A stretch of DNA of 64,000 bases from Ricinus communis (lineage: Eukaryota; Streptophyta; Magnoliopsida; Malpighiales; Euphorbiaceae). The stretch spans positions 4,402,001-4,466,000 of the forward strand of contig NC_063257.1 of NCBI RefSeq assembly GCF_019578655.1, in the 5' to 3' direction. The position numbers were made by a program, and so were the translations under genes. This document shows positions 52,641 to 64,000 of this stretch, one piece after another. How positions within the stretch are numbered: the stretch's first letter is position 1; each line of letters begins with the position of its first letter. The notes beneath the pieces are model-generated. The model worked only from the letters and a program-made list of their open reading frames with translations. It searched no databases and had not been told where the DNA came from.

Positions 52641-55600
52641 TAGTAAACTCGGTCCTCCTTCTAAAGATGCAGACCTTATGTTCCATAACCTAATTCATAG
52701 TGCAAACAATAACGCATAACAGTCTTAATAGTGTCATCACACAGTTATGAGCTCATAGTAAGCATGCATAAGATAAACTCAATGAACACAAAAACTATAT
52801 CATGAAACTGTTTGTACGAAATGGCTAATTAAATTTATGAGTTTATATGTAATCTTTCTATAAACTGTTATGAGTAATTTTATTTATAATTTAATTATGT
52901 ATTCATACATAGTGCTGTCATGAGTAATTGTTTTTCATTTGTTCACTGACGCAGAATAAAAGTAAAATGTATAATTGGCCAATAGTGTGCATTTTTAGAG
53001 TTATATAAAGCTCGTGCTTGTGAAGGCGCTGAATTATTTCTCTACATTCAATAATATAGTATTAAAAAGAGAGAAACATGGAATTGAGTGGGTATTCATT
53101 ATTTTTGTAATAATTTTTTGTGGGATGCTAAAAAATATGAAGAATGACGACATGGGGATGTGTTTAAGAGAGAGAGAGAGAGAGAGAGATGAAAGAACAG
53201 AAATGTGATTGAATCAAGGAAGGGAAGTTCTGTTTTCGTATCTTACAAGATATATATGTACATCAGAAAGCCTGCCCACCTCGAAGGGATCAAATAATTA
53301 ATTTAAACCAAAAACCCTAAACCCCACCTCCACTCCACTCCACCACCCACATCCTCTTCTCATCTTTCCCTTTCGGGTTTTCTGCAAGCCTACTTTTGCT
53401 TCATGTGATCCTATCATTAATATTAATTAATTAATGATGATTTTGAGATTCCGCTTGGAAACCCACATGCTTGTTCTTCTTGGTTAAAATGTTGTTAATA
53501 GTCCCCCTATCAGGTCGATCTTCAAAGGCCATACAAGGATTTCATTTTTCAACTCTCCAGTGGAAAACTTAGGAGACTCTCTAGTTAAATAAATTAATCA
53601 CAATAACTTCAAAAGGTTTATTATTAGTTCAGTCTCTAAAAAATAAATTTGTTTTTCTTTATCATCAATCAGATATCGATAGAGAGCATTCTAAAAATTT
53701 ATGTTTTAAATATACAAACAAACGCTTGAATATTGTTTTAAACCTCATGAAAAAAAAAAAAAAGCGTTCATTAATTTATTTCTTTTCCTTAAAGAATGGG
53801 TAAACATTATGGTTTAGCAGAATCGGTACACATTATGTCTTTATACATCTCGGAAACAAAAATTCTCAAGCTTAGAAGGGCCTAAACAAGGAAAACATAA
53901 TGAACATTTAGCAGAATTGTAGAAGTTGGGGGGAGGCACGGTAACAGTAGATACAGTGGGCCTTGGCATGGTTGTGAAGAAGGAGCTGGACGGAGGAAGT
54001 AGATATCATCATTTATTATAGTCAGAAAAAGGAGCAGAGAAGACTCTCAATCCTTCTTCTTGTTAGCAATAAATTGGGGGTAGTTTAGCAACTCTCTGCT
54101 TCCTTTCTTCGTCTATGTTTGTGACCTTTAGCAATCAAAAAAATGATGTGATCTTTTAGTTAACGTGGCTAACTCTTCTTCGGTTGCTTTTCTCCTGTTT
54201 TGTCTGTTTTCTCACTCAAAATCATTTTCTGTTCATTTCTTGGGGTCACACTGTTGTTGGCAGCTGAATGAATATATACAGTGCCAATACAAAATACAGC
54301 ATGCTATCTGAAGGAAAAAAGAAAACAGAAGTTGATGGTATTGCCCTAATGATATATGTATATATTGTACTTACGTACGTACCTGAAACTCGTAACTTGT
54401 AAGTTATACGCGAAGTTACTTGAAACAAATTTAATCGTGTTTCAGAATATATATAGAGCCAGACAGACTATTCATATGAATTACCTTTATCAATCTCTTT
54501 TCTTTTTCTTTCCTTTTCATCAGGATGCAGGGAGATGTCTGAAGTGGAGTTGAATGTCTATTTCAATTAATTTAATATATAGCATGATTGATAATATTTT
54601 TAATATGGTACTTCCTCTTAACCTAATACATCAATTTCCACAATATTTTTAGGATTCTTCGTGTTTTAGAATATAATAAGAATTTAAAGTAAATTAATAA
54701 AAAATATTTTACTTAATAAAATGTTCATTATATTAAGATCCTGAAATTGCTATTAAAAAAATTCAATTGATTTTCACATAAATAAAGACTAATTTTATGT
54801 GAATAAAATATGTTACGTGGAAGTCATAATTTTAGTTCGACATTCTCTAAATAGGTTCTTATAAGAAATAAGGTTACTATGGTAATTTATTAATTAATCA
54901 AATTTGTATGAGTAAATATGAAAGCATAATTTATTACTATTTTAGGGTTAGACTTTATTATTTAATGAGAGAATGAACTTATCAGTTAATATTGATTATA
55001 TTTATATAAATTAATATTTAATATAAGTAATATTCCATTTATTAAGATTAAAATATATTATTAAATTTTTAAGATTTCTTTTATTTAAGAACATACAGAT
55101 GAGATAGTTAAAAGTTTTTTTTAGTTTAACTAAAGCCTCGAGTTCGAACTTTAGGTATATAATTATGTTAAAACTTTTGAGGAAATATTTTGTCACCCAT
55201 AAGAATTTTACCCAATATATTCTAGATTAATTTTAGATATATGTAAACCAAAAAATTAAAGATAATTTATTAGTTAATATATTAATTATATTATATAAAT
55301 TAAATTAAAAATATAACAAATATGTTATTTTCAAAAATTACTTTGTATATGAAGGGTACTAATTTTATGAACTAATTTCAAGTTTTTCACAACCTCTGGT
55401 TTATTATCTTCTCTTTTTCTTTTTCAGTTTTTCTACTTCTTTTCTTTGTTTTCATTTTCTGCTTTATTAGGGTTTTGGTCTTCCAATTTAAACATATTAA
55501 AAAATTTGATATGCATTTTGCACAAATCTATAGAGAGATTTTATGTGGAATTTTGTTGCCTGAATCAATGAGTGTTTATAAATTAATATTAACCTAATCA

Positions 55601-58572
55601 GATAGTTTTCATTGTGCATTTCCTTACATTAATTTACATTAACCAAGCCTAAATAGAAACCAATACTTTGTAAAGCCAGAGTCACAAAAAATAAGTATTG
55701 AAACCGGGCACATAAATGCATTTTCTAAGGAATGTAATGGTGCAACAAGAGAATGTGGGCATTATTTTACTTTAGCCACTTTGGGTAAGAATCTAATGTA
55801 AGTTTCAAATTCAAGTAGTTCCCACCTCAAATTATTATTGTCTCCATATGCAATTTATATATATTAGAGTTTTAATGTAGATTTCAATATTTATGAATGG
55901 TAAAACACTCTGTCAAAAATTTTAATATAATTGCATACGCAAAATTCGAACTCAAAATTTTAATTAAACTAAAAAAGACTCGTACTATTGCATTTATACA
56001 CTCTTGAATTTTGCTATTTTTCTCAATACTAATTCTAGTTGCCATTGACACATTCTAAGTTGACAAATAACCGGAACACAATAACTTAACTTGTTTTCCT
56101 TGTCTCCCAATTACTCATAGAAACTTCATGGGTCAGAATTTAGAATTTAGAATTTGGAATTTCTCTTTTCACTTTACTACCTGACTAACAATTACTTTTG
56201 TGATTTATGTCTTTTGCTTAAAAGTTTATTATTGGTATTATTTGTGATGCCCCGTTATTATAAAAATAAGTTTTCTTTAATAATAATATTATTTCTTAAG
56301 CGATAAGTTACATACTAAATATTATGAAATTAACCATTTGTATTATAAGTTTATTATAAAAAGAATTTTTCTATTTCTTGTAAAATTAATATGACATTAA
56401 TATAAAAACATAGAGATCTTAAAGAATATTGGTATATAGGATATTAGAATATAGAAAAAAAGACTATAAATCTAGAAAAACACCTGCTTTTGTAAAATTT
56501 TATTTTTTAAAAATATTTCTTACAATTTTCTTTTAAAATTTTGAAAACTAAATCTTTTAGAAGGCTGGCAAATTAATTATTTTTAAATAGACTTAGTAGA
56601 AATAGTCTATACAATATCTATTAAATCAAAAGCTCCTTAATATTATTTCTAAACCCCTTTTTTAATAGTTTTTTTTCCAAATGTTATTCTTGGTACGGCT
56701 ATAGGACAATAATCCGTAGCATGAACTCTGTTCGAATCACAACCTTCTTCTTCTTTTTCCTCAAAATAATCAAAACAATTCTCATTAAACAAGATTACTT
56801 ACTTCCTCTTTTGAAATGGCATAATTTGAGTAGATTCTTTTTACTCTTATTATAAGTTAAAAGGGAAAGAGTATATACGCATTCGTATATGTTGATGTAC
56901 ATGATTCATGCCTCAAATAAAAAAACTAATTTTAAATAAAAGAAATACTGAAATAGTAAAGATAAATTTAAAAGATTATTGTTACGAAATAAGAAACACC
57001 TATATTATATAAATTCTTTTAATAGCATCTTAATCTTTTCCATAAAAAATATCACATTGGACAACCCAAAATTAAAATAGCCCTTTATTCTAAAATAAAA
57101 TAAAATAAATTGACCCTGTCTTGGGGGGCTTTATGTAGTAATGACGACAGTCATTCTCCTCAACATTATAAATTTTAATTAGTACTCTTGTCTGTCAAAA
57201 ACGAAGTCGTTTCATATTAACCAAAACCAAAGAGCAAACCGACCAGTGAATCAAAAACCAAGCAGTACAGAGATGAATGCCGACATTTGCGTGTCCAAGG
57301 CACACGTACACTCAGCTCTCTCTGTGGCGGTCGCTTTTTGGAGCTTACGCTCGTTCTCTCTCTTTCTCTCTCTCACAGACAGGACAGAAAACAACGTTCT
57401 TACCCTTGAACCACCACCTCCTCCAATACTAATTAGCCAGATGGTTATCATGTCATCTTTTGCTAACCCATTCTTTTGGAGAAGCAGTGGAGCCATATAC
57501 CTTATTACTGCAGAAAAAAAAACTCACATCTTGAGCTCTATACGTTTCATACACTGAATACCCATTTCATAAAAAGGCCTAAAGTTCAGTTCTTTTGTAC
57601 TTTTTCCTTTCATTTTCACGGATCTGCAGCTCAGGTGCTACTCCTTTTCTTTTGTATTTTTTTTTTCTTTTTCCGGGTTAAGTGATCTTGTTTGTATACT
57701 TGTTGCCTCTATCCACAATCACAAGGGTATCTGTTAGCTTTGTGGCATTTCTTTCCCCTCTTTCCCTTTTAGTTTTCTTTTGTAAGCATACTTTGTGCAC
57801 TGTTTCTCTCTGTTCTTATTTATTGACCTGGACAAAGGGCTTTTGGTTTCTGAGCTTGTAAAGGTACCTCATAGCTGTTTCTAGTATTAGCTGCAATTCA
57901 GTACTCTTTATGTTCCTTGGTGGTTCTTCCATTAAATTCAGTTCCAATTCATCGGACTTATATGTTTATTTGATAGGATGTTTAGTGTTCAATTAGCATT
58001 TGGGAGATTTTAAAAAAAAATAAAAAATCTTACGTACTATGTTCTATCTTTCCTAACAGGATGATAAATAGTTGTGAATAAATTATTTTGCTAAATTGCT
58101 GATGGAGTTATTTTTTACAAGAATGCTAGGAAGCTGTGTGGACCAAAGAGATATTGGTGGTTATGTTTGGTATACTTTTGGGTAAATTTTCTATGATAAG
58201 AAGAAAACAACACACAATAGGAGATCTCATAAATTTACTTCTCTTTTGAGTTATGACAAATGGTATTGAATGATGAGCACAAAGGCGTAGCCATGGTTGC
58301 CACTTGCCGACAAAGTAGGTGAATAAGCTAAAGTTTGTCTTTTTTTTCTTTTCTTTTACTAATTCCTCTCAGCATCTTAAGGCAGGGTAATAGAGTATTA
58401 CCTTTTGTTATCTTTATACTTTGCTTTGTCATTTTGGGTCCAAGCAAACAATTATTTTGTCTTAAAGATTGAGTTTGGGGGATATTGTGCTAATTGCTAT
58501 TTCCACTTACAGATCGGAATAAGCATTTGCTGCAGGCAATTGAAGGACATACGGCCATTTTAGGCGTTGAGC
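52641..58572. other. Intergenic region between EPFL and the membrane-protein gene
   Basis: An AG dinucleotide run lies at 53167-53189 and a promoter-like cluster at about 53250-53400. The stretch 54.6-57.1 kb is AT-rich and appears empty. From 57.2 kb the sequence is pyrimidine-rich and fits a leader for the gene at 58573: a donor-like AAAG/GTACCT at 57863/57864 and acceptors at 58512 or 58535 suggest a 5' UTR intron of about 650 bases. Confidence 0.5.
53250..53400 (+). promoter_or_regulatory. Promoter-like cluster with a telo-box
   Basis: A TATATATG near 53250 is followed at 53312-53320 by AAACCCTAA (telo-box) and a C- and CT-rich stretch like a plant 5' leader. No coding frame follows. It may start a non-coding transcript or an alternative leader of the gene at 58573, or be chance. 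Confidence 0.2.
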
Positions 58573-59679
58573 ATGTTGAAGCAATCAACTAGTAGAACTC
58601 ACAGGTCAAAAGGCTTTAAAGTGAAGCATTTCCTTCAGATATGTCTGTTCCTTGGCATTTGCATTTGGCTGCTTAACCATCTCAAGCACTCGTATGATAA
58701 GAAAAATGCATATGACAACAGCACAGGAAAAATATCAGAACAGGTGCAAAGCAAGTATGAAGTTGTCAAACTTGGGAGGAAACACCTCCATCCTCGAGTT
58801 GATGAAACAGCTTTGGGGATTGAAAGCCAACTGGATAAAGCAGAATTGGAAGAAGAGGTTGAAGAAATCAAACCTCAAGACCTTGAGGATGATGAAAGAG
58901 GTGGTGGAGATGATGAGATAGATGGACATGATCAAGAGAGAGCAGAAGAGGATGAATCTGAGGAAGTAGAAGATCTCATTGATGTAGATGATAGGGAGAG
59001 AGATGTAGGAAGTGAAGAACAAGAGAGTGAAGAGAAGGGTAATCGACTGGAGGATGCAAGTAATAATCAATCCAGAAATAATGGTGAAAGGTTTCCTCGA
59101 CAAGCAAGAGAAGAACATTTCAAGGGCGATGATGCTTCTAATTTTGTGGGGCGTGATACCCAAACTTTAAGCACTGAATTTGAGATTGGAGGTCTGAGAA
59201 AGATCAGAGTGACATTTGAATCGAATGGTCGTGGAAATGTGCAGGGTGAAGAAAAGGTTAATAAGTTTGATTTGGCCAATTCATATTTCAGCTCAGAATC
59301 TAGTTCATACACTGAGACATCATCAGAGGAGAAACCAGAAGTCAAGTTAAACTCCAATTCCATGCTTGTTATAAGCTCTGGTTATAGAAAGGATAAGTTG
59401 CCAAAAATAATTCAAGAATCAGATGCAAATACTATTGGAGAATACACATTCTTGCAAGCTGTTTCGCGAGCAAAGAAAAGAAGCGCCAGTGAAGCAGTGG
59501 AAGGCAGGCATTCCAATGTCGATTCGGCCCTTTCTACTGTAACTGCTAATTTAGATGCAGTTGATTCTGGGGTAACCAAACATATTGTGAAGTCTGATAC
59601 TGATGGTGGCTTAGAAGATAATAATGGTATTACAGCCATCAACAAGAATAACATAATTAGTAGTGAAATTCACAGATAA
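58573..59679 (+). CDS. Acidic single-pass membrane protein of unknown function (AT4G37820-like)
   Basis: One coding exon of 368 aa. I chose ATG 58573 because it gives the start MLKQSTSRTHRSKGFKVKH; the frame stays open a little upstream but without another ATG close by. A basic N-terminus precedes one hydrophobic segment at about residues 20-38 (FLQICLFLGICIWLL), which predicts a type II membrane protein or uncleaved anchor. Residues 90-160 are extremely rich in Glu and Asp. The rest is Ser- and Asn-rich and probably disordered, with two short conserved-looking patches (TLSTEFEIGGLRKIRVTFE, less than 20 residues, and IGEYTFLQAVSRAKKR). It resembles my memory of the plant-only family AT4G37820/AT2G22795, whose function I do not know. 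Confidence 0.8.
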   Translation: MLKQSTSRTHRSKGFKVKHFLQICLFLGICIWLLNHLKHSYDKKNAYDNSTGKISEQVQSKYEVVKLGRKHLHPRVDETALGIESQLDKAELEEEVEEIKPQDLEDDERGGGDDEIDGHDQERAEEDESEEVEDLIDVDDRERDVGSEEQESEEKGNRLEDASNNQSRNNGERFPRQAREEHFKGDDASNFVGRDTQTLSTEFEIGGLRKIRVTFESNGRGNVQGEEKVNKFDLANSYFSSESSSYTETSSEEKPEVKLNSNSMLVISSGYRKDKLPKIIQESDANTIGEYTFLQAVSRAKKRSASEAVEGRHSNVDSALSTVTANLDAVDSGVTKHIVKSDTDGGLEDNNGITAINKNNIISSEIHR

Positions 59680-60603
59680 AATCAGTGACAGCTAGCAAGG
59701 ATAAAGGCTTTTTAGGAAATGAGTTATTTGACCCGCTTAATTCATAATTCAATCAGAAGTAGAGAAAGTTCAGCTCAGGCTGTTTTGAGTACTTAACCAG
59801 GGGTAACAAGACGAGGCAACAACGGAGATGTAGCTGGAGTGATAATATATCATGTTATAGAATCACCCTGTCGCGGGTGAATGAGTAAAATCTTTTCATA
59901 TTTTTAGAGTATTCCTATAGGTGTGCAATTGTACATGTATATACGCCTTTCTTTTCTGATGGTTCAAGTCCGCTAATGCCAAAGTAAAATGTACTAAAAT
60001 GGCCATGAACGCTATTCGGAAAATAAATCTCTTGATGGGTATTACTAGTTGCATTATTTTTTTTAAAAATGCCAGTAGTTTTTTCCTTCTGCTTCCCATG
60101 AACCTGCGGATGGAAGGAGATGGCTGTTGGACTTTGTTAATATGATTGGGCACGTATCTGGAGAAATTATCGAATTGGACAGTTGATCCTTTTCTCTTAT
60201 GGAGACGCATAATCACAAGTCTGGCCGGACCAGCGGCCCTAAATCGCAATCCTAATGCACATCAAGGAGGCCCCATCGTTGCCTTATCCAGAGGGACTTA
60301 AACTTGTTGAATTGTTCGAACATTGAATCTTTCAGATTTTCCAGGGAGGCAATGCAAGAAGCTGACTTTATAATAAAACTCAAGCAACAGGGGAATCGAG
60401 GGCGTAAGTTAAAAAATATCATGTTCTAATTAGTTTAGACATCATCCAAAAAGGTCGTCATTTCAACCAGTAAATGAACCACCATCTACAGAGTTAATTT
60501 AGTACAGCGAAACTCTGAATGAGAAGCTAGAAACTACAAACAAGTATCCCTTGGGATCAGCAGCATAGCAAAATGAGGCATTCGGCAACAAGTTCTTCAA
60601 ATT
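59680..60603. other. Convergent spacer between membrane-protein gene and ERG28
   Basis: Two genes end towards each other here, so the 920 bases hold both 3' UTRs. A 117-codon open frame on the minus strand has no domain signature and is likely fortuitous. Confidence 0.5.
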
Positions 60604-63359
60604 TCAAGGCTGCTTGGCATGGCTCTCTTGATGTGCATTCCATTGAATCAGCATCCAAATTATTGATGTACCTTATTGAAAAAGAATAGATATTATTGAA
60701 TAAGATGAAGGCAGGATTCTTGATTAAGTTGCAGGATGACCATTCTTAAGAGAAACATGAAAATTCTAGACTATAACTATGTTGACTTGAACAGCCTGTC
60801 TGGAACTAGGAGTTCTAGGGAAAATTAAAAAGAAAAAAAAAATAAAAATAAAAGCAACACCTATTTCAAACTGTTTTCAGTTTAGTTCTTCTGCTGTCCA
60901 ATAACTTCAGCCTTGAACTTTGATTAATTTACCATTTAATTTGACAGGTTTCATACTAATATACTTTTATATAACTATTACATATTACAAACTTTTACAG
61001 GTCTAGGAAGTGCTAAGCATAATATGGTTCATGGACAAAACATTTATATCCTTTAGAAGCCTACAGAATCAAGTTGCTCCATTTGAGAAGTCTGTTAAGG
61101 ATTGAGGATTATATTGTAAGTAAATTTAGAATTCAAGGATCATAATAAAATAACATATGAAATATGCCAATCTCAGGTTTTCCCCTTTTTTTTTTCTTTT
61201 TCAGTATCCTAAACTAAATCAATCAAAATATAACTCAAGTAAGCAATCTACTTTCGATAAGATTAATAAGGAAAAGATATGTAGCAGCTTCAAACCAAAT
61301 GTCATTAAAAATGTAATAACCAAAAGTAACACAACTCAGAATGACTATAGGTCTGATAGAAATTAGAATTACCTGCAAAGATACCGACGGTTGTCAAATT
61401 CCCAATGGCCATGGTTTGATAAATTAGATATTCAGTCAAGAAGTGCCCAAAAGCATAGATGAAAGATAAAAAGGTAGCCAAATAAAGGGGCTTGTTGTCA
61501 AGATTGAATGCACAAAGAAAGCAAAGGGTGCACGTCAATAGCGTCCAAACTCCAAATGTCCTCCCATGAATTTCAGTCACTGCATAACAAGAAAATTACA
61601 AAAAGCGAAGAAAAAAAAAGTAAATCAGGAATTATCTTATAATTATCCCACAAAGGAAAAGTAACATTTTATTAAATAATGTCAAAAATAGTTTTTAATT
61701 AAAAATTTAAACCATGAAAACTAAGATATGTCTACTCTAACTCCCCCTTATACCATGCTGTTGTCAGCACCAGGAAGATAAGATAAGGTCTTCTATTTGA
61801 ATAAGATTAGGAAAGTATTATATGCACTAATGGTGATCTGAGGGACTCCAAGATCCCCTATCATGAACTCTGGAATAAAGATGTCTTAATTTGATGGCTG
61901 TCCACTTGTGTGGCAGTGCAATTTCATATGTCAAAATTAGCCTTGAAGAAAAGAATTGGACTCATTTTAGTTAAAGCAATTGATTTAGAGCCAATATTAT
62001 CAAATTGACTGTAATTCATCAATCATTATTTTCCTAGAGCTAGACTCTAAATACTCTGTCATTACATGGCACGCTTGAACACCCCTCTTTCTGGATTTGT
62101 GATTAGAAAGATCAGAGAACTTTTTTTTTTTAACAACACTATAGAATATAAATAACTCACGATTGTCCAAAATTCAGATGGTGAGCATGTATGCAGGAGA
62201 ATTTAATTTCAATACATCTTCAATGGCAGACATAATTTTACCAACACGCAGAAAAAAATTGCATTATTCCTGAGGTAACACATGCAAGAAGTGTAATGGA
62301 GACTTGTTTAAACAGTTAAGATTGACCATATTGAGCACATGATCGGAACACCTTATTTAGCTCCCTTTACTTCTAACAATCTTACACTTGAAATACACAA
62401 TAGCTCATCATGCATGTACCCTAAAGAACAATAATCACTTATCAGGGGAACAAATCCACATAGTGCCACACAAAATCATTTTTTATAGCTCTTATACTCA
62501 AAATTCCAAAATATTTTATATCCTTCTTAACATTGGATCTAAGCCATTTCCTTATTAAATTTGTCTCCCTACTAAATTTCTCAATATACACCATTATAGA
62601 GATACGTTTAGGTGTCTTCAGAATTAAAACCCGCATTTCCATGTTAATAAACTATAGAGTCCAAAGATCCGAAGATCATAGGTAGTGATTGTATTCCACA
62701 ATCTTTCATTTAATAATACACAACACCGCGCACTTGAAAGAAAAAGAACTGATTTGCAAGTATCTGGAAAGAAATCCTTATTGTACTAATCAAAGTTGTA
62801 AATTTTTCCCACTAGACTCAAAATCTAATATACTGATCTTTCTTGGCTATTGGACTCAGAATCCCCCGAATCGAGATCCACATTTTATTTGGTATTCATT
62901 AACTGTATGTTCATAAATCTTGTTTTTGACACTTCCAGTAAGAAAAAAGAAAAAGGAAAAACAAAATTAAAGCTCACACTTTTCTTCAAACCCACAAGCC
63001 AAACCTTTCTCTCTAATCAAGATTAGGTTAAAAAGGCAAATCTTTCAGCTTCAATCCTAAGGAAAGCATTTGAATCAATATAGTGAAAAGAAAATCTGAA
63101 AACATAGCAAGAACTGCTAAATTGAAATATTAAGCTTTTTAAAAAGAAAAAAAGCAATTTTCAATTAGCTATTTTTTATTGCATTGAACAAAGCACGAGT
63201 AACATTGGGATATCAATATATAGAAAAAAAAAAAAACTGCTTACTGGTGGTACTGGAGAAGACAGCGAGCCTAAGAGCCCAAATGTCGAAGAAACCGAAC
63301 CATACGGAGGCTAATCGAAGTGAACCCACTAGCATTAGCCACCATCCTAACGCCTTCAT
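60604..63359 (-). CDS. ERG28: ERG28 homologue, ER scaffold of sterol C-4 demethylation
   Basis: Three minus-strand exons, 63359-63245, 61579-61373 and 60671-60604, give 129 aa, the size I recall for the Arabidopsis protein (AT1G10030). The start is MKALGWWLMLVGSLRL, followed by hydrophobic segments that fit about four membrane helices; AFGHFLTEYLIYQT and WMLIQWNAHQ are typical of the family. The last exon is only 68 bases and is too short to stand out as an open frame. Family knowledge: ERG28 sits in the ER membrane and tethers the C-4 methyl oxidase, dehydrogenase and ketoreductase; in plants its loss disturbs auxin transport through sterol intermediates. Introns are 1665 and 701 bases. Confidence 0.93.
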
Positions 63360-63458
63360 CTTCTTCTTCCTTCTTTTTTCTTGCTCGGTTCTTTTCAGTC
63401 CTATAAATCTGGTCAACCCAACAAACGACCCCGTTTAGTATTGATTTAATCAATGACG

Positions 63459-63466
63459 CTTTTATA
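63459..63466 (-). promoter_or_regulatory. TATA box of ERG28
   Basis: TATAAAAG on the minus strand, 100 bases before the ATG, would place the start of transcription near 63430 with a leader of about 70 bases. Confidence 0.5.
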
Positions 63467-63487
63467 ACCGGACTTGTGAGCATCTAC

Positions 63488-64000
63488 AAGTAGGAATGGC
63501 AGCCGGAACCCGCCCATATAAAACCCGATTGAAATACATATACTCATCCATCTCAAATTTAAATTTAAAATTTTCCTCGTGGGAATAAATTTTAAAGAGA
63601 TTCCTAAACTTTGAAGGAGGGTCAATAGCTCCTTTTAACATTTTTTTAATCATTTTTATTCAAAATCTTAATATTTCAGTTTGTTTTATCCTTAAATAAA
63701 TGTGAGAGCCATTCGCATTTTAAAATAAAATAAAAAGATAGTATTTATTAAAAAATTATTATTTTTAATATTATTAGTAATAATTAATTATTTGTTTGTT
63801 AATTTTAAATTTAATTTATATTATTATTTATTGTTGTCTTACTTTTTTTAAAAGGTTAAAAGAGTTTAAATTTTAATAAGTTTTTTTAACTTTTATTTTT
63901 AACTTTTATTATTTAAATTCATTTTAAATTCAAATAAAAATTAATACATATTATTAAATTTAGTAAACTCGTTTAATATATAATTTTTAAGACAAAAGTT
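63488..64000. mobile_element. Possible hAT-like terminal sequence, cut by the window edge
   Basis: From about 63491 the plus strand reads TAGGAATGGCAGCCGGAACC and then CCGCCCATATAAAACCCG. This resembles the TAGGGATGGCAACGGGT type of terminal sequence seen in many plant hAT-like elements. The other end, target-site duplication and any transposase are not in the window, and the rest to 64000 is AT-rich and empty. Confidence 0.3.

Noticed and set aside
59896..60249. 117-codon minus-strand frame between the membrane-protein gene and ERG28
   Set aside because: No family signature, and it lies in the overlap of two 3' UTR regions.
1..64000. Conserved microRNAs, tRNAs, rRNA, CRISPR arrays
   Set aside because: I scanned by eye for the common plant microRNA sequences on both strands and for tRNA B-box patterns and found none; CRISPR is not expected in a plant nuclear genome. 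A covariance-model search would be needed to be certain.
1..64000. Intact LTR retrotransposon or endogenous virus
   Set aside because: No gag-pol, integrase or reverse transcriptase frames and no paired long terminal repeats were seen.

Overview
The window is nuclear DNA from a flowering plant, almost certainly a core eudicot and probably a rosid. The evidence is AT-rich intergenic DNA, GT-AG introns, and plant-only families (HD-Zip II, class I KNOX, EPFL, CBM22-GH10 xylanases). The KNOX protein reads like those of Malpighiales, but I cannot fix the species. I rebuilt eight protein-coding genes by joining open frames at GT/AG sites with matching phase; every model is open from ATG to stop.

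Layout. 0-5.3 kb: no coding gene, one promoter-like cluster. 5.3-6.5 kb (+): HD-Zip II repressor of the HAT22/HAT9 type, 274 aa. 6.5-13.6 kb: gene-free, with a decayed RNase H-like retroelement fragment and a fold-back element. 13.6-18.5 kb (-): class I KNOX gene of the KNAT1/BREVIPEDICELLUS type, 371 aa, with a 3.4 kb third intron carrying a long GA/CT repeat. 18.5-32.4 kb: 13.8 kb without a recognisable gene, with two less AT-rich islands. 32.4-37.3 and 38.2-42.3 kb (-): tandem GH10 xylanases, one with three CBM22 modules and no signal peptide, the other with two CBM22 modules and a signal peptide. 46.4-49.4 kb (+): DUF676-type serine esterase, 418 aa. 51.7-52.3 kb (+): secreted EPFL1/2-type cysteine-rich peptide, 135 aa. 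58.6-59.7 kb (+): acidic single-pass membrane protein of unknown function. 60.6-63.4 kb (-): ERG28 sterol scaffold protein, 129 aa. The right edge looks like one end of a hAT-like element.

How the genes relate. The transcription factors and the EPFL peptide are developmental regulators, the xylanases act on cell-wall xylan, and ERG28 serves sterol synthesis at the ER. They form no operon-like system. The main signal is genomic: by my recollection of Arabidopsis loci, this one stretch interleaves genes that lie in three separate Arabidopsis places (HAT22-EPFL2-AT4G37820; KNAT1-xylanase; ERG28-esterase-xylanase), as expected if the window keeps an ancestral order that Arabidopsis lost after genome duplication. 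I found no convincing new molecular system. The best leads are the xylanase cassette difference, the KNOX intron and flanks, and promoter-like islands with no coding gene.
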